Assembly (NCBI RefSeq): GCF_003967555.1
Contig: NZ_BIFS01000001.1
Span: forward strand, 1,116,001 to 1,180,000
DNA from: Dictyobacter kobayashii
GTDB taxonomy: Bacteria; Chloroflexota; Ktedonobacteria; Ktedonobacterales; Ktedonobacteraceae
Length of the DNA stretch: 64,000 bases
Direction of reading: 5' to 3'
A program made the position numbers and the translations under genes. Positions 56,291 through 64,000 of this stretch are shown piece after piece; within the stretch, counting starts at the first letter, position 1; each line of letters starts with the position of its first letter. The notes under the pieces are model-generated. The model was not told the origin of the DNA, did not search any database, and saw nothing but the letters and a program-made list of their open reading frames with translations.

Positions 56291-56715
56291 AAGAGCCGGC
56301 AAAAATACCCAGGCCACCATTACATAAACAGACCTCCAGAAATGAGTTCGCCAAGTTCCTGGCAGGCTTTGGTTTCGCCTTTCAAGGACTCTGGTATGCA
56401 ATTCGCACCCAGCGCAATGTGCGGGTGCATCTAACCATGACGCTGCTAGCGATTCTACTGGGCATAGCGTTACATATTTCTGCCGTTGAATTTGCACTGG
56501 TCTTTATCGCCATCAGCGGCGTCTTTATTGCTGAAATGATAAATACGGCAATTGAGCTCTGTGTTGATCTGGCATCGCCCGCCTATCATCCTCTAGCCAA
56601 GATAGCTAAAGATGTTGCGGCAGGGGCAGTATTAGTAAATGCCATTTTGTCAATTATCATTGGCCTCTTCATCTTCGGACCACACCTATGGGCTCTGCTC
56701 ATCCATAATCGATAG
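56287..56715 (+). CDS. dgkA: Diacylglycerol/undecaprenol kinase
   Basis: A 142-residue membrane protein overlapping ybeY by four bases (ATGA), so translationally coupled. Three membrane helices and the kinase signature AEMINTAIELCVDL (Glu, Asn, Glu ligands). It phosphorylates undecaprenol or diacylglycerol with ATP. N-terminal RNEFAKFLAGFGFAFQG and IRTQRNVRVHL are typical. The call is secure from the motif and gene order. Confidence 0.9.
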   Translation: MKEPAKIPRPPLHKQTSRNEFAKFLAGFGFAFQGLWYAIRTQRNVRVHLTMTLLAILLGIALHISAVEFALVFIAISGVFIAEMINTAIELCVDLASPAYHPLAKIAKDVAAGAVLVNAILSIIIGLFIFGPHLWALLIHNR

Positions 56716-56791
56716 GCAACGTTAGAAACCAGCCCCCTCGTAACTATGAGATGATGAAGCCATCGTTAACGTAGAAAGTTGTTTTTTAGAT

Positions 56792-57022
56792 ATGTCTTTT
56801 CTCTCCAATCCCCTTTTCACACTCATCCTTTGGACTGCCGTTGTTATTCTCTTCGCCCTGATTATTTTAATCCGCATCTTCCGCACTCCTCAGGAGAGGC
56901 GACGCCAGGTAACACTGGAGACCATTCCTACTATTCTGGGCTTTGTGGTCATCATGATGCTTATTTTCTTTTTCCCCGGCATCTTTGCCTATATGCATGG
57001 GCTGATAGTACATAAACATTGA
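56792..57022 (+). CDS. Small two-TM membrane protein
   Basis: A 76-residue protein with two membrane helices (about 7-28 and 50-70) separated by a basic stretch (RIFRTPQERRRQ). No ribosome-binding site is conspicuous. It is convergent with efp and separated by a hairpin. Family unknown. Confidence 0.5.
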   Translation: MSFLSNPLFTLILWTAVVILFALIILIRIFRTPQERRRQVTLETIPTILGFVVIMMLIFFFPGIFAYMHGLIVHKH

Positions 57023-57083
57023 GGCGGACCACTCTTAACTTAAAAGCAGACTGGCTGCTTTTCCAATGGATACAAGAAATAAA

Positions 57084-57110
57084 AACGGGCTAGCTGATTG
57101 CTAGCCCGTT
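57084..57110. terminator. Bidirectional terminator between convergent genes
   Basis: AACGGGCTAGC (57084-57094) pairs perfectly with GCTAGCCCGTT (57100-57110), with an A tract before and a T after, for the small membrane gene and efp. Confidence 0.8.
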
Positions 57111-57157
57111 GTGCTGCTGACCACTGAATATGCAGAAACGTGTGGCAGCGGCAATGC

Positions 57158-57724
57158 TTACTTGACACGCTCAACATACTGGCCGGTACGGGTATCGATA
57201 CGGACGCGGTCACCAGGATTGACGAACAGGGGGACGTTGACCACAGCGCCGCTCTCAAGCGTGGCAGGCTTGGTGACGTTGTTGGCGGTATCACCACGGA
57301 CACCCGGCTCGGCACTCTCCACAGTTAGTTCCAGGAAGTTTGGCAACTGTACCGCAATAATGTTATCGCCATCAACCAGCATCTCAACTATATCCTGCTC
57401 TTTCAGGAATTTGATAGAGTCGCCCAGCATCTCTTTCATAATTGGCTGCTGATCAAAGGTCTCGGTATTCATGAAAACATAATCATCGCCATCTATGTAT
57501 AAGAATTGCCAGTTTTGATGCTCAACGCGTACCTCATCAACCTCTTCACCGGCACGAAAGCGCTGCTCAATCACGCGACCGTTTTTGAGGTTTTTTAAGC
57601 GCGTACGCACGAAGGCGCGCCAGTTACCAGGACTGACGTGGTGGAACTCTGTAATTGTCCAGAGATCATTATTATAGCGAATAACCATGCCATTTCTAAA
57701 ATCGGCAGTAGTTGCATTAGCCAA
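57158..57724 (-). CDS. efp: Elongation factor P with Asn at position 34
   Basis: A 188-residue protein. TTG 57724 has AGAGGAGA upstream and gives the normal EF-P length; an earlier in-frame TTG at 57745 is less likely. Three beta-barrel domains, with ATTADFRNGMVIR, RVIEQRFRAGEEVDE and the closing VRIDTRTGQYVERVK. The loop that reaches the ribosome's peptidyl centre reads HVSPGNWRAFVR, placing Asn at the exact position of Escherichia coli Lys34, where other EF-Ps have a modified Lys or Arg. It rescues ribosomes stalled at proline runs; this version presumably works without the usual modification. Confidence 0.9.
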   Translation of the reverse strand: MANATTADFRNGMVIRYNNDLWTITEFHHVSPGNWRAFVRTRLKNLKNGRVIEQRFRAGEEVDEVRVEHQNWQFLYIDGDDYVFMNTETFDQQPIMKEMLGDSIKFLKEQDIVEMLVDGDNIIAVQLPNFLELTVESAEPGVRGDTANNVTKPATLESGAVVNVPLFVNPGDRVRIDTRTGQYVERVK

Positions 57725-57862
57725 TGGAGTAGTCTCCTCTCTCAATACTTTCTATTCTTCTCTTCCCGGGCAAAAACCGCAGGCGCAAGACTTCAGGTCA
57801 AGCACCTGCACATGGCATTAGTTAACCACGGGAATATTTGACTCTATCTTTGCATACGAAGA

Positions 57863-58915
57863 TTATGCTCGTTCCGACACAAAAATACTGGCTGGTTGAC
57901 CAAGGACCACAAAGACAACTTTTTTCTGCGTGCGCCAACCGTTTTCTTGTAGAATACGATCCCATAAACGATCCTCACTGGTCAACGAGACCATTAATCC
58001 CTTAGGAGCCAGCACGCGGTCAAACTCTCGTATCAATGCAGTATACAACGCTTCGTTCTCTTCACGTGTGCCAATTTGTTTGCCAAAGGGCAGGTTAGTA
58101 ATAATCCGTGTCACACTGGAGGCTTCCAGAGGGAGGGATCGCGCATCCCAGGTTTTCAAGCTGATGTCAACTTCGGCTGAACGGGCGTTCCGCCTGGCGA
58201 GATTTACGGTCTGGCTATTCAGGTCACCACCCAACTCCTGTTGCACCGGTCCAAGTAGTGCGCGCTCGATCAGGATCGTACCGGCACCACACAGAGGGTC
58301 CAGGACGATATCTTCAGCGGTTGGACGGGCCAGCCAGCCCATAGAGGCGGCTACAGTGGGTCGCAGGGAGGCCGGGATATGTTCACGCTTATATTGTCGA
58401 TGGCGCATGGTAGCGTCGCTGAGACGTACACCAATCAAGACATCGCCACCACCCAGCCAGAGCCAGATCTCTAGATCAGCATCATCTTCAACCAGGCGCA
58501 TGCTGCGCGGCATACTTTTGCGCAACGCATCGGTTACAGCCTGGCCAGCATCCATACGGCGAAAATCATATGAACCGGTCATCTGGCTTACCACACGCCA
58601 TGTACGCGGGCGCGCTCCATGGTGTCCACGCCGCCAACTCGCTACCGCACTACTGAGATCGGCATTCAAGGTCGCACTATGTAAGACACGCAACGCGTCA
58701 GGGCCACGGCGCAGGCCTTTGATATGAGCCAGGGTAGCAAAAACATCCTCGGTAGTATGTAGGTCCAACAAGTTCTCTGGTAGTGTAGAGGTACGGAAAA
58801 GCGCGATCCCACGCATAAATTTGACAAGTTCGGTCTCAGGTATAGTGGCACGAATCTCGCTAAAGGCCAGTGTTTCCAGACCTGGCATGGTCATTGCATA
58901 GAAAAGATCTGACAT
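57863..58915 (-). CDS. THUMP-type RNA methyltransferase (Trm14/RlmL-like)
   Basis: A 350-residue protein; ATG 58915 is chosen. The N-terminal domain (about 1-165) looks like a THUMP RNA-binding domain (YAMTMPGLETLAFSEI start). The SAM-binding Rossmann domain has VLDPLCGAGTILIERALLG (motif I) and IITNLPFGKQIGT (the NLPFG version of the NPPY motif), then VLAPKGLMVSLTSE. Close relatives methylate guanosine N2 in tRNA or 23S rRNA. The target here is not determined by sequence. Confidence 0.85.
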   Translation of the reverse strand: MSDLFYAMTMPGLETLAFSEIRATIPETELVKFMRGIALFRTSTLPENLLDLHTTEDVFATLAHIKGLRRGPDALRVLHSATLNADLSSAVASWRRGHHGARPRTWRVVSQMTGSYDFRRMDAGQAVTDALRKSMPRSMRLVEDDADLEIWLWLGGGDVLIGVRLSDATMRHRQYKREHIPASLRPTVAASMGWLARPTAEDIVLDPLCGAGTILIERALLGPVQQELGGDLNSQTVNLARRNARSAEVDISLKTWDARSLPLEASSVTRIITNLPFGKQIGTREENEALYTALIREFDRVLAPKGLMVSLTSEDRLWDRILQENGWRTQKKVVFVVLGQPASIFVSERA

Positions 58916-59224
58916 GTATTCCAATTTTCTTCCAGCCACTACGCTTCATCTTCAACGCACATAGCCAGTGCAACACTCTGATAGAAAACGCATCAGAATT
59001 GCAGGCAACACAAACATTCGTGTGCACAGCGCAGACAGCGTCCTTATACGCACACCCCAACAATTCGAGGGAAAGAAGAGAGCAAAGAAACTCCACCGCA
59101 CATTTACTAGGATTGCTTTCTGTTGCCCATCAGCGTGTCATGATATCATAGACGAGGTGATCTCGCAATCCCTCACGGCCGCCTGATACGCATCTATCAG
59201 CGCAATCATACCGCAACAAGATTT

Positions 59225-60021
59225 TCATGTAAGAAGCTCGGTCACCGTGGCGATTTGCTGTGGAAATTTGGCCAGGCGCTTCTTCTTGAGGTTTTCACGT
59301 AAGATCCAGTTGATATCGGTATCATTCCATAACGCACATTCACACATAAAGGCAAAACCTTTTTCGGGCAAGGCGGCAGTAACGACGCTCAAGGTATAAC
59401 CCAGGGTCCGCCGCAGGGTACGAAAATCCTCACACTTGCGATCCAATGGCAACACATGAGAGACATGCTCTAGCACTGTGCGCTGTAGATGTAATGCGCC
59501 CTCTATCAATTCAGGACCGTACAGCAGGCGTGGCTCGGCAACGGCCGCGACAGCTGCGCGTTGTTGTAAGAAGTTAGCACTGATCGCCAGCTGTGACAGG
59601 TAGGGCAGGATCGCCTGGGATCTGCGCTTAGTAAGTGCTGAAAGGCTGTTGCTACGGCTTCCCGGACGCGCCATGAGTCATTGCAGGCGTAATGACTGAG
59701 CATATCAATAACCTGTTCACGCCACTCGCTACGTACAGCGGCACAGGCTCCAGCCGCGACTACCCCACAGAACATAATAAACTCTGCCGGCGTATCGTTC
59801 TCAACCAGTTTTCGATTGCCATTGGAAAACGCATGGATGAGAGAAAGGACATTGTCGGGATGCTTTGTGCTAGCTGAGGCTAATAAATAGGCAAAGTCAT
59901 TGGCCAGTTCAAGGTTGGCTCGTGGTCCAGGAAGACGGCTATGCTCACGCAAATAAAACTCAAGTGGGCGATGATGCCCGGTGATAGCTCTCTCAACCAG
60001 AGAGGATAAGGTGTCGTGCAT
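59225..60021 (-). CDS. Helical-repeat (HEAT-like) protein, frameshifted
   Basis: ATG 60021 has AAGGA upstream. The first frame covers about 130 residues of helical repeats (VREAVATAFQHLL, typical HEAT helix pair); it breaks at a GGG run near 59618-59620, where SADP should continue as QAILPYLSQLA in the other frame down to 59225. Restored length is about 265 residues with all-helical content. It resembles DNA alkylation repair (AlkD)-like or HEAT proteins, but without visible catalytic residues. Confidence 0.6.
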
Positions 60022-60273
60022 ATCAATTATCCTTGCATCAAAACAACAACAATGGCTCTGGTTCGACTAGGTCTACCTGTACTACTCAACACCTTTAGAA
60101 GTATCTTTGTCGCGTGCATCGTCCAACCTCCCTATTCGCATGCCACACCACTAGCACTGACAAAAACAGCATAATTCTATACTCACCATTTTACCATACA
60201 GCTGGCAATTTCTGGCATCCTTCTTTTTCTATATCTACACTTTATATACTGGGCTTTTTAATGCTCGTCCAGA

Positions 60274-60450
60274 GATCACAAGCAAGCGCTACGATGCCCA
60301 TTCTTTCAGGTGTAGAGTGTGGTGGTGGGCGGCCGCAGCCTCCTTCCTCCTGCAAACATGGTGATCACAAGCAAGCGCTACGATGCCCATTCTTTCAGGT
60401 GTAGAGTGTGGTGGTGGGCGGCCGCAGCCGCCCACCACCACACTCTACAC
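60274..60450. repeat. Tandem duplication ending in a 24-bp palindrome
   Basis: A stretch of about 65 bases starting GATCACAAGCAAGCGCTACG is repeated after 87 bases (60274 and 60361). The second copy continues into a perfect palindrome, 60399-60422 with 60427-60450, around CGCA. The first copy lacks the second arm. This looks like an unequal duplication of a terminator hairpin half. Confidence 0.75.
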
Positions 60451-60515
60451 TCCCAGCCCGGCGCCGCAGGCGCCAACGAAGAACATAAAAAAGCCCTGCT
60501 TTATATACTTTAACA

Positions 60516-60545
60516 TTGACGTGAACGTTAATGACATGAGATAAT
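60516..60545 (+). promoter_or_regulatory. Promoter with MerR-type dyad
   Basis: TTGACG (60516-60521) and GATAAT (60540-60545) are 18 bases apart, longer than the usual 17 as at MerR-controlled promoters. The dyad TTGACGTGAACGTTAA (60516-60531) covers the -35 box. It lies 127 bases before the MerR gene and suggests self-regulation, similar in shape to LiuR-like operator sites. Confidence 0.55.
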
Positions 60546-60672
60546 ATAACGATAAGGTTTTAGCTATTGGCATATTCACGCTTTTCCAGGCGACTATTCT
60601 ATGGTATTTTGGCTATATAAATGTTAGAGATTTTGCTGGCTCCTGACAGCAAATTGAAGAGAGCTTAATGAT

Positions 60673-61143
60673 ATGGAACATCCAGACGATGATGTTGATC
60701 AAAACACAGCGACCCAGGTGTATTATTCTATTGAACAGGTAGCGACGCGCGCCCAGTTGACTAAACGCACGCTGCGCTATTATGAAGAGATGGAATTACT
60801 GCCACAGGCTGAGCGCACCGAAGGTAACTATCGGCGCTATACAGAAGAGGACCTGCAACGTATTCTATATATCAAGTCGCTACGCGAACTAATGGGATTT
60901 TCGCTCAGCGAGATTCGCAAGTTTCTGCAGGCCGAAGATGAGCGTGAAGTGGAGAGGACAGCGTTTCGTCAGGGTTCAGACGTACAACAGAAGCTCACCC
61001 ATCTGGATAGATCGGATGAGCTTATCCAGGAGCAACTGGCCCTCATCGAACAAAAAATGAATGGCCTGCAGGGTATGCGCAAGCAGTTACATGAACGCCT
61101 GGAAAAACATGCACGCAAACGGCAACAACTAAAAGATTCTTAA
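60673..61143 (+). CDS. MerR-family transcriptional regulator
   Basis: A 156-residue regulator. The N-terminal winged helix (about 15-85) has YSIEQVATRAQLTKRTLRYYEEMELLPQ (cut to TKRTLRYYEEMELLPQ), GNYRRYTEEDLQRI and LMGFSLSEIRKFLQ. A long coiled-coil dimerisation helix (about 100-156) follows. No metal-binding cysteines are present, so it is not a metal sensor. A dyad promoter sits upstream. Neighbouring lipoate ligase and deacetylase genes are candidates for control. Confidence 0.85.
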   Translation: MEHPDDDVDQNTATQVYYSIEQVATRAQLTKRTLRYYEEMELLPQAERTEGNYRRYTEEDLQRILYIKSLRELMGFSLSEIRKFLQAEDEREVERTAFRQGSDVQQKLTHLDRSDELIQEQLALIEQKMNGLQGMRKQLHERLEKHARKRQQLKDS

Positions 61144-61438
61144 CTCCCTGCTCCTAAAAAAGCGAGCTCGACAGGTTAAATAACGCCATTGATAATGCTG
61201 CAAAGATACAGCTTCATGTGACACTGAACCATGGGCGTGATAAAATGTGATGAATGTCAACACCAGCAACTTTTCCAATACGACCTCAGGGAACCATATG
61301 GTTATCTGACGTTGGAAATGTCCCTGGTGTTCAGGATGGCTCTTCTAGCCAGAACGATATTTTTATTCTGATCTATCTCTGATGTCAAAGGCACTGAATA
61401 GATCAGCAAAAGTATAAAAGAAAAGTATATAAGCGTCT
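61144..61438. other. Intergenic region
   Basis: About 295 bases with no gene. AT-rich near 61360-61430, likely the promoter of the lipoate ligase gene. Confidence 0.4.
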
Positions 61439-62224
61439 ATGCGTAACTGGCTCATCTATCCACTCACGATTGCGGACCAGCAACAACACATTGAGCATAG
61501 TGAACAACTTTTGCATACAGTCCAGCCTGACGATCCAGCTACTCTCTATTGGTCGCTGGCTCAACCTGCTGGACTGGTGCTTGGATTTTCACAAAAAGAA
61601 AGTATCATTAATCCAGCTGCGCTTACGGCTGGATCATTTCCTATCTACCACCGGCGCGCCGGTGGGACCGCGGTGCTGGTCGGCTCAACACTGCTCAGCT
61701 TAGATGTAGTATTGCCAGTCGATCATCCATTGCAATTGCCGGACCTGGTAGAATCTTATCGCTGGTTTGGTGAGGCCTGGGTCTCCGCGCTGGCCCAGTT
61801 GGGAGTCCAGAGCCGCACAGTTACACCAGCGGAGGCACACGCCCAGCGTGCCTTGCGCAAAGAACCGGCAACACGAGCGTATGAGACATTGATGAATCGC
61901 GCCTGCTATGGCTCACTCTCACCCTATGAGGTCGTGGTTGGTCAACGCAAGGTGGTTGGCTTTGACATGATTCGTAGGCGCACCGGTAGCCTGCTTCAGG
62001 CAGGAGTGCTCTTGCAATGGGATAGCCAGACGCTGGCACATCTGTTGGGCCATACGCCAGAAGAACAAGAACTCTTACAAAAAGGGTTGCCCGACCGTGC
62101 AGTGGGATTAGACAGCCTGCTTGGACGTGTTATTACTTGTGATGAGGTGATCAATGCATTTGAGCGTGTCATCATTAGCGATGAACGACAACGCTTAGTG
62201 ATTGATCCTCTATCCTCTTTCTAA
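61439..62224 (+). CDS. Lipoate-protein ligase/octanoyltransferase family protein
   Basis: A 261-residue protein of the BPL/LplA/LipB fold. The ligand loop has HRRAGGTAVLVG (RRxxGG.A motif, conserved Lys/Arg region), then ACYGSLSPYEVVVGQRKVVGFDMIRRR (cut to EVVVGQRKVVGFDM) with the catalytic-type Lys. Members attach or transfer lipoyl or octanoyl groups to E2 subunits. A Cys in ACYGSLS may serve as acyl-acceptor as in LipM. Which subfamily is not certain. Confidence 0.75.
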   Translation: MRNWLIYPLTIADQQQHIEHSEQLLHTVQPDDPATLYWSLAQPAGLVLGFSQKESIINPAALTAGSFPIYHRRAGGTAVLVGSTLLSLDVVLPVDHPLQLPDLVESYRWFGEAWVSALAQLGVQSRTVTPAEAHAQRALRKEPATRAYETLMNRACYGSLSPYEVVVGQRKVVGFDMIRRRTGSLLQAGVLLQWDSQTLAHLLGHTPEEQELLQKGLPDRAVGLDSLLGRVITCDEVINAFERVIISDERQRLVIDPLSSF

Positions 62225-62251
62225 AACTGCAATGAAAGGTTTGTTTATACA

Positions 62252-63091
62252 ATGGGAGATCGAACTGCTCCAGGCGCAGTTGAAATGTTAACTGAGCCTG
62301 ATTATGAGGCAATGGTAATTGGAGCGCATCCAGATGATAATGATTTTGGAACTGCGGCGACATGCGCCCTATGGGCCAGCCAGGGAAAAAAGATTGTCTG
62401 GGTGGTTATGACCGATGGCACAGAAGGAAGCGAGATTCCCAGCCAGAGCGATGAAGAATTGATGCTTACCCGTGAGCAGGAACAGCGGGCTGCCGCCGAG
62501 GTCTACGGTGTTCAAGCAGTCGAGTTCCTCCGCAATCGCGATGGACATCTGGTGAATACCGAAGATGTACGCCGCAATGTCGTCAAGTTAATTCGCAAAT
62601 ATCGCCCTCGCGTCATCTTTACCCATGATCCCACATCCCATATCATGGCTCCAGATCCAGATGAGAAACCAGATGCAACTGGTTACCTCAACCATCCAGA
62701 TCACCGGGCAACTGGCAATATCGTGGTAGATTCCATCTTCCCGTTTGCGGGCAATCCTCGCTCTTTCCGCGAACTGCTGGCTGAGGGACTTCAGCCCTAT
62801 CGTGTGCACGAAGTATATTTCTTTGGTAGCACACAGATAAACACTTATGTCGATGTCACAGAGAGCATCGATAAAAAGGGCCAGGGCTTGATGTGCCACG
62901 CCACTCAGTTCAACCCTGAAGATAACGAGCGGATGGCTGAGCGGATGCGCGAGCGCGCCGCTACGGTCGCCAAAGAGGCCAAAGAGAAAAAGGGGTTGGA
63001 GATGCGTTATGCGGAGTCATTCCGCCGCATGAAGCTGCATATTCCGCCTGCACCCAAAGAGGAGACTGCTCTTCCCGGTAGTGAAGAGTAA
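62252..63091 (+). CDS. LmbE/PIG-L family deacetylase
   Basis: A 279-residue metalloenzyme. Zinc-site motifs: GAHPDDNDFG (residues about 25-33) and LNHPDHRATG. MTDGTEGS and REQEQRAAAEVYG are typical for the family. Such enzymes remove acetyl groups from N-acetylglucosaminyl conjugates (MshB/BshB-type) or in natural product pathways. The substrate is not determined; the C-terminal 40 residues are charged and coiled. It lies 27 bases after the lipoate ligase stop, so the pair is likely cotranscribed. Confidence 0.85.
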   Translation: MGDRTAPGAVEMLTEPDYEAMVIGAHPDDNDFGTAATCALWASQGKKIVWVVMTDGTEGSEIPSQSDEELMLTREQEQRAAAEVYGVQAVEFLRNRDGHLVNTEDVRRNVVKLIRKYRPRVIFTHDPTSHIMAPDPDEKPDATGYLNHPDHRATGNIVVDSIFPFAGNPRSFRELLAEGLQPYRVHEVYFFGSTQINTYVDVTESIDKKGQGLMCHATQFNPEDNERMAERMRERAATVAKEAKEKKGLEMRYAESFRRMKLHIPPAPKEETALPGSEE

Positions 63092-63133
63092 GTAGCGCGG
63101 TGCTTGCTTACGTGCGCATCCGCGCCCGAGCGT

Positions 63134-63428
63134 GTTTATAAGGATGCTGAAATTGGGCTGTAGCCCAATTTCAGCATCCTTATAAACAAAGCATTTTATT
63201 CTTGCGTGCAGAAAATGCGCACAAAACATTTTATTCTTGCGTGCAGAAAATGCGCACAAAACATTTTATTCTTGCAAACACTAAAAAATGGATTTAAATT
63301 AAGGGATGCAACAAAGGCGTGTGCGCGGCACACGCCTTTGTTGCATCCCTTAATTTAAAAAGAAGTGCGGACGCTGGCGTCCGCACTTCTTTTCGCACCA
63401 CATAACGCTCCCTATAAAGGAGCGTTAT
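63134..63428. repeat. Four long hairpins and a 35-bp tandem repeat between convergent genes
   Basis: Perfect hairpins: 63134-63187 (26-bp arms), 63293-63359 (32-bp arms), 63358-63393 (17-bp arms) and 63402-63428 (10-bp arms). Between the first two, the 35-base unit ACAAAACATTTTATTCTTGC and onward is repeated about 2.6 times (63190-63275). The first or last hairpin can terminate the LmbE gene or the peptidase gene. The number of hairpins in 300 bases exceeds what termination needs. Confidence 0.85.
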
Positions 63429-63438
63429 TGATCTCCAA

Positions 63439-64000
63439 CTATTTTTTGGGAGTCACAACTACAGCGAAACCGCGCCAGAGAGATAAGAACTTTGCCCGGG
63501 ACATCGAGGTCTGATCGAGAATCGAGGAGTCTGCAAGATAGACCAGGTTCCCCTGACCACCACGTAAGACCAGAATGTGTCCACCAGGTACAATCTGAGA
63601 AGGCGGAAAACTGACAATGACAGGGCGCCCCTGATTGGCAATCTTCACAACATCATCCAATGATGGATTATCCAGATGGGTGGCATTAAAACCAAATTTA
63701 TCTACCGTAACATCAATACCACTGGCCTGTAACAACCCCTCGTCTGGCGTGATCTGGTGGAGATTGGCTTCGACTTTCAAGATATCGGTGACACGGAAAT
63801 TATGGCCACTATATGCATTTATTACTTCAGTCATAGCAGCCGCTGAACAGGCCGCCGCACCCCATTGATCAAATTCACTTTGCGACTGATACTGGTCGAC
63901 CGACATTTGATTGACGCGCACCAGGGCCTTTGAAGCCCCCACCACACCTACAAATAATGGCTGGGCTGGATTAGCTGGCTTTGAAACAGCATTGGGCTTT
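63439..64000 (-). CDS. C39-like cysteine peptidase, 5' end cut by window edge
   Basis: The frame is open from 63439 to the window edge, so the N-terminus is missing. Visible motifs: QSEFDQWGAAACSAAAM (likely catalytic Cys), VPGGHILVLRGG (His) and VYLADSSIL (Asp). This order matches the C39-like peptidase fold, which includes secreted or cell-surface peptidases as well as bacteriocin-leader peptidases. A GTG at 63945 was considered as a start, but the frame continues upstream without a stop. Polar Pro/Ala/Lys-rich residues at the edge suggest a linker. Confidence 0.7.
   Translation of the reverse strand, partial: KPNAVSKPANPAQPLFVGVVGASKALVRVNQMSVDQYQSQSEFDQWGAAACSAAAMTEVINAYSGHNFRVTDILKVEANLHQITPDEGLLQASGIDVTVDKFGFNATHLDNPSLDDVVKIANQGRPVIVSFPPSQIVPGGHILVLRGGQGNLVYLADSSILDQTSMSRAKFLSLWRGFAVVVTPKK

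Larger units (their letters stand above)
60022..60672. other. Intergenic region with nested direct and inverted repeats
   Basis: No gene. It contains the repeat structure at 60274-60450 and the MerR promoter at 60516. AT-rich near 60180-60250, GC-rich in the repeat. Confidence 0.4.

Overview
The window looks like a chromosomal segment of a spore-forming, mycelial Chloroflexota bacterium of the Ktedonobacteria type. This is inferred from gene content and not from a marker tree: a collagen-like BclA-type surface protein, LexA, bS21-YbeY-DgkA, EF-P, GltX, LysA, many transposase remnants, multi-PAS kinases, and several protein families I associate with this class. No rRNA or intact tRNA gene was recognised.

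Layout. (1) 1-4.7 kb: a leftward accessory operon of small Cys-rich, membrane and OB-fold-like proteins with a cell-wall hydrolase, resembling a plasmid or integrative-element module. (2) 4.9-12.3 kb: an AT-rich island. It holds an HTH-GNAT-like regulator behind three operator palindromes spaced exactly 32 bp apart, a membrane protein, a small coiled-coil protein, a GNAT-like paralogue lacking the HTH, an SMR-like transporter and a long coiled-coil/two-TM protein. Two decayed tyrosine-integrase 3' ends and a tRNA/tmRNA-like 3' end with terminator mark old integration. (3) 12.3-20 kb: secreted proteins (collagen-like, DUF1906, phosphoesterase) and an amidohydrolase. (4) 20.3-24 kb: two sensor kinases, one with a canonical LOV flavin site, and a single-domain response regulator. 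(5) 25.3-32.9 kb: a GC-rich cassette (HTH regulator, two CPBP proteases, a PLDc_N-like protein), a broken DDE transposase, and an IS21 element that interrupts a gene so cleanly that its reading frame is restored on excision. (6) 33-44.9 kb: membrane/HAMP protein, quinone oxidoreductase, two MFS transporters, AI-2E transporter, SLOG-like protein, aldo/keto reductase, DedA protein. (7) 45-64 kb: core genes lexA, BFN nuclease, YggT-like, lysA, gltX, CPBP protease, sugar-nucleotide epimerase, LPG-synthase-like flippase, rpsU-ybeY-dgkA, efp, RNA methyltransferase, MerR regulator, lipoate ligase, LmbE deacetylase and the start of a C39-like peptidase.

Two window-wide patterns stand out. Convergent genes are separated by unusually long, near-perfect hairpins, with four in tandem at 63.1-63.4 kb. 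At least ten genes, including the conserved single-copy ybeY, are broken by a one-base change, nearly always in a short homopolymer run. That points to systematic homopolymer error in the assembly at least as much as to true pseudogenes, so frameshifted entries should be read as probably intact proteins except for the transposable elements and integrase remnants.
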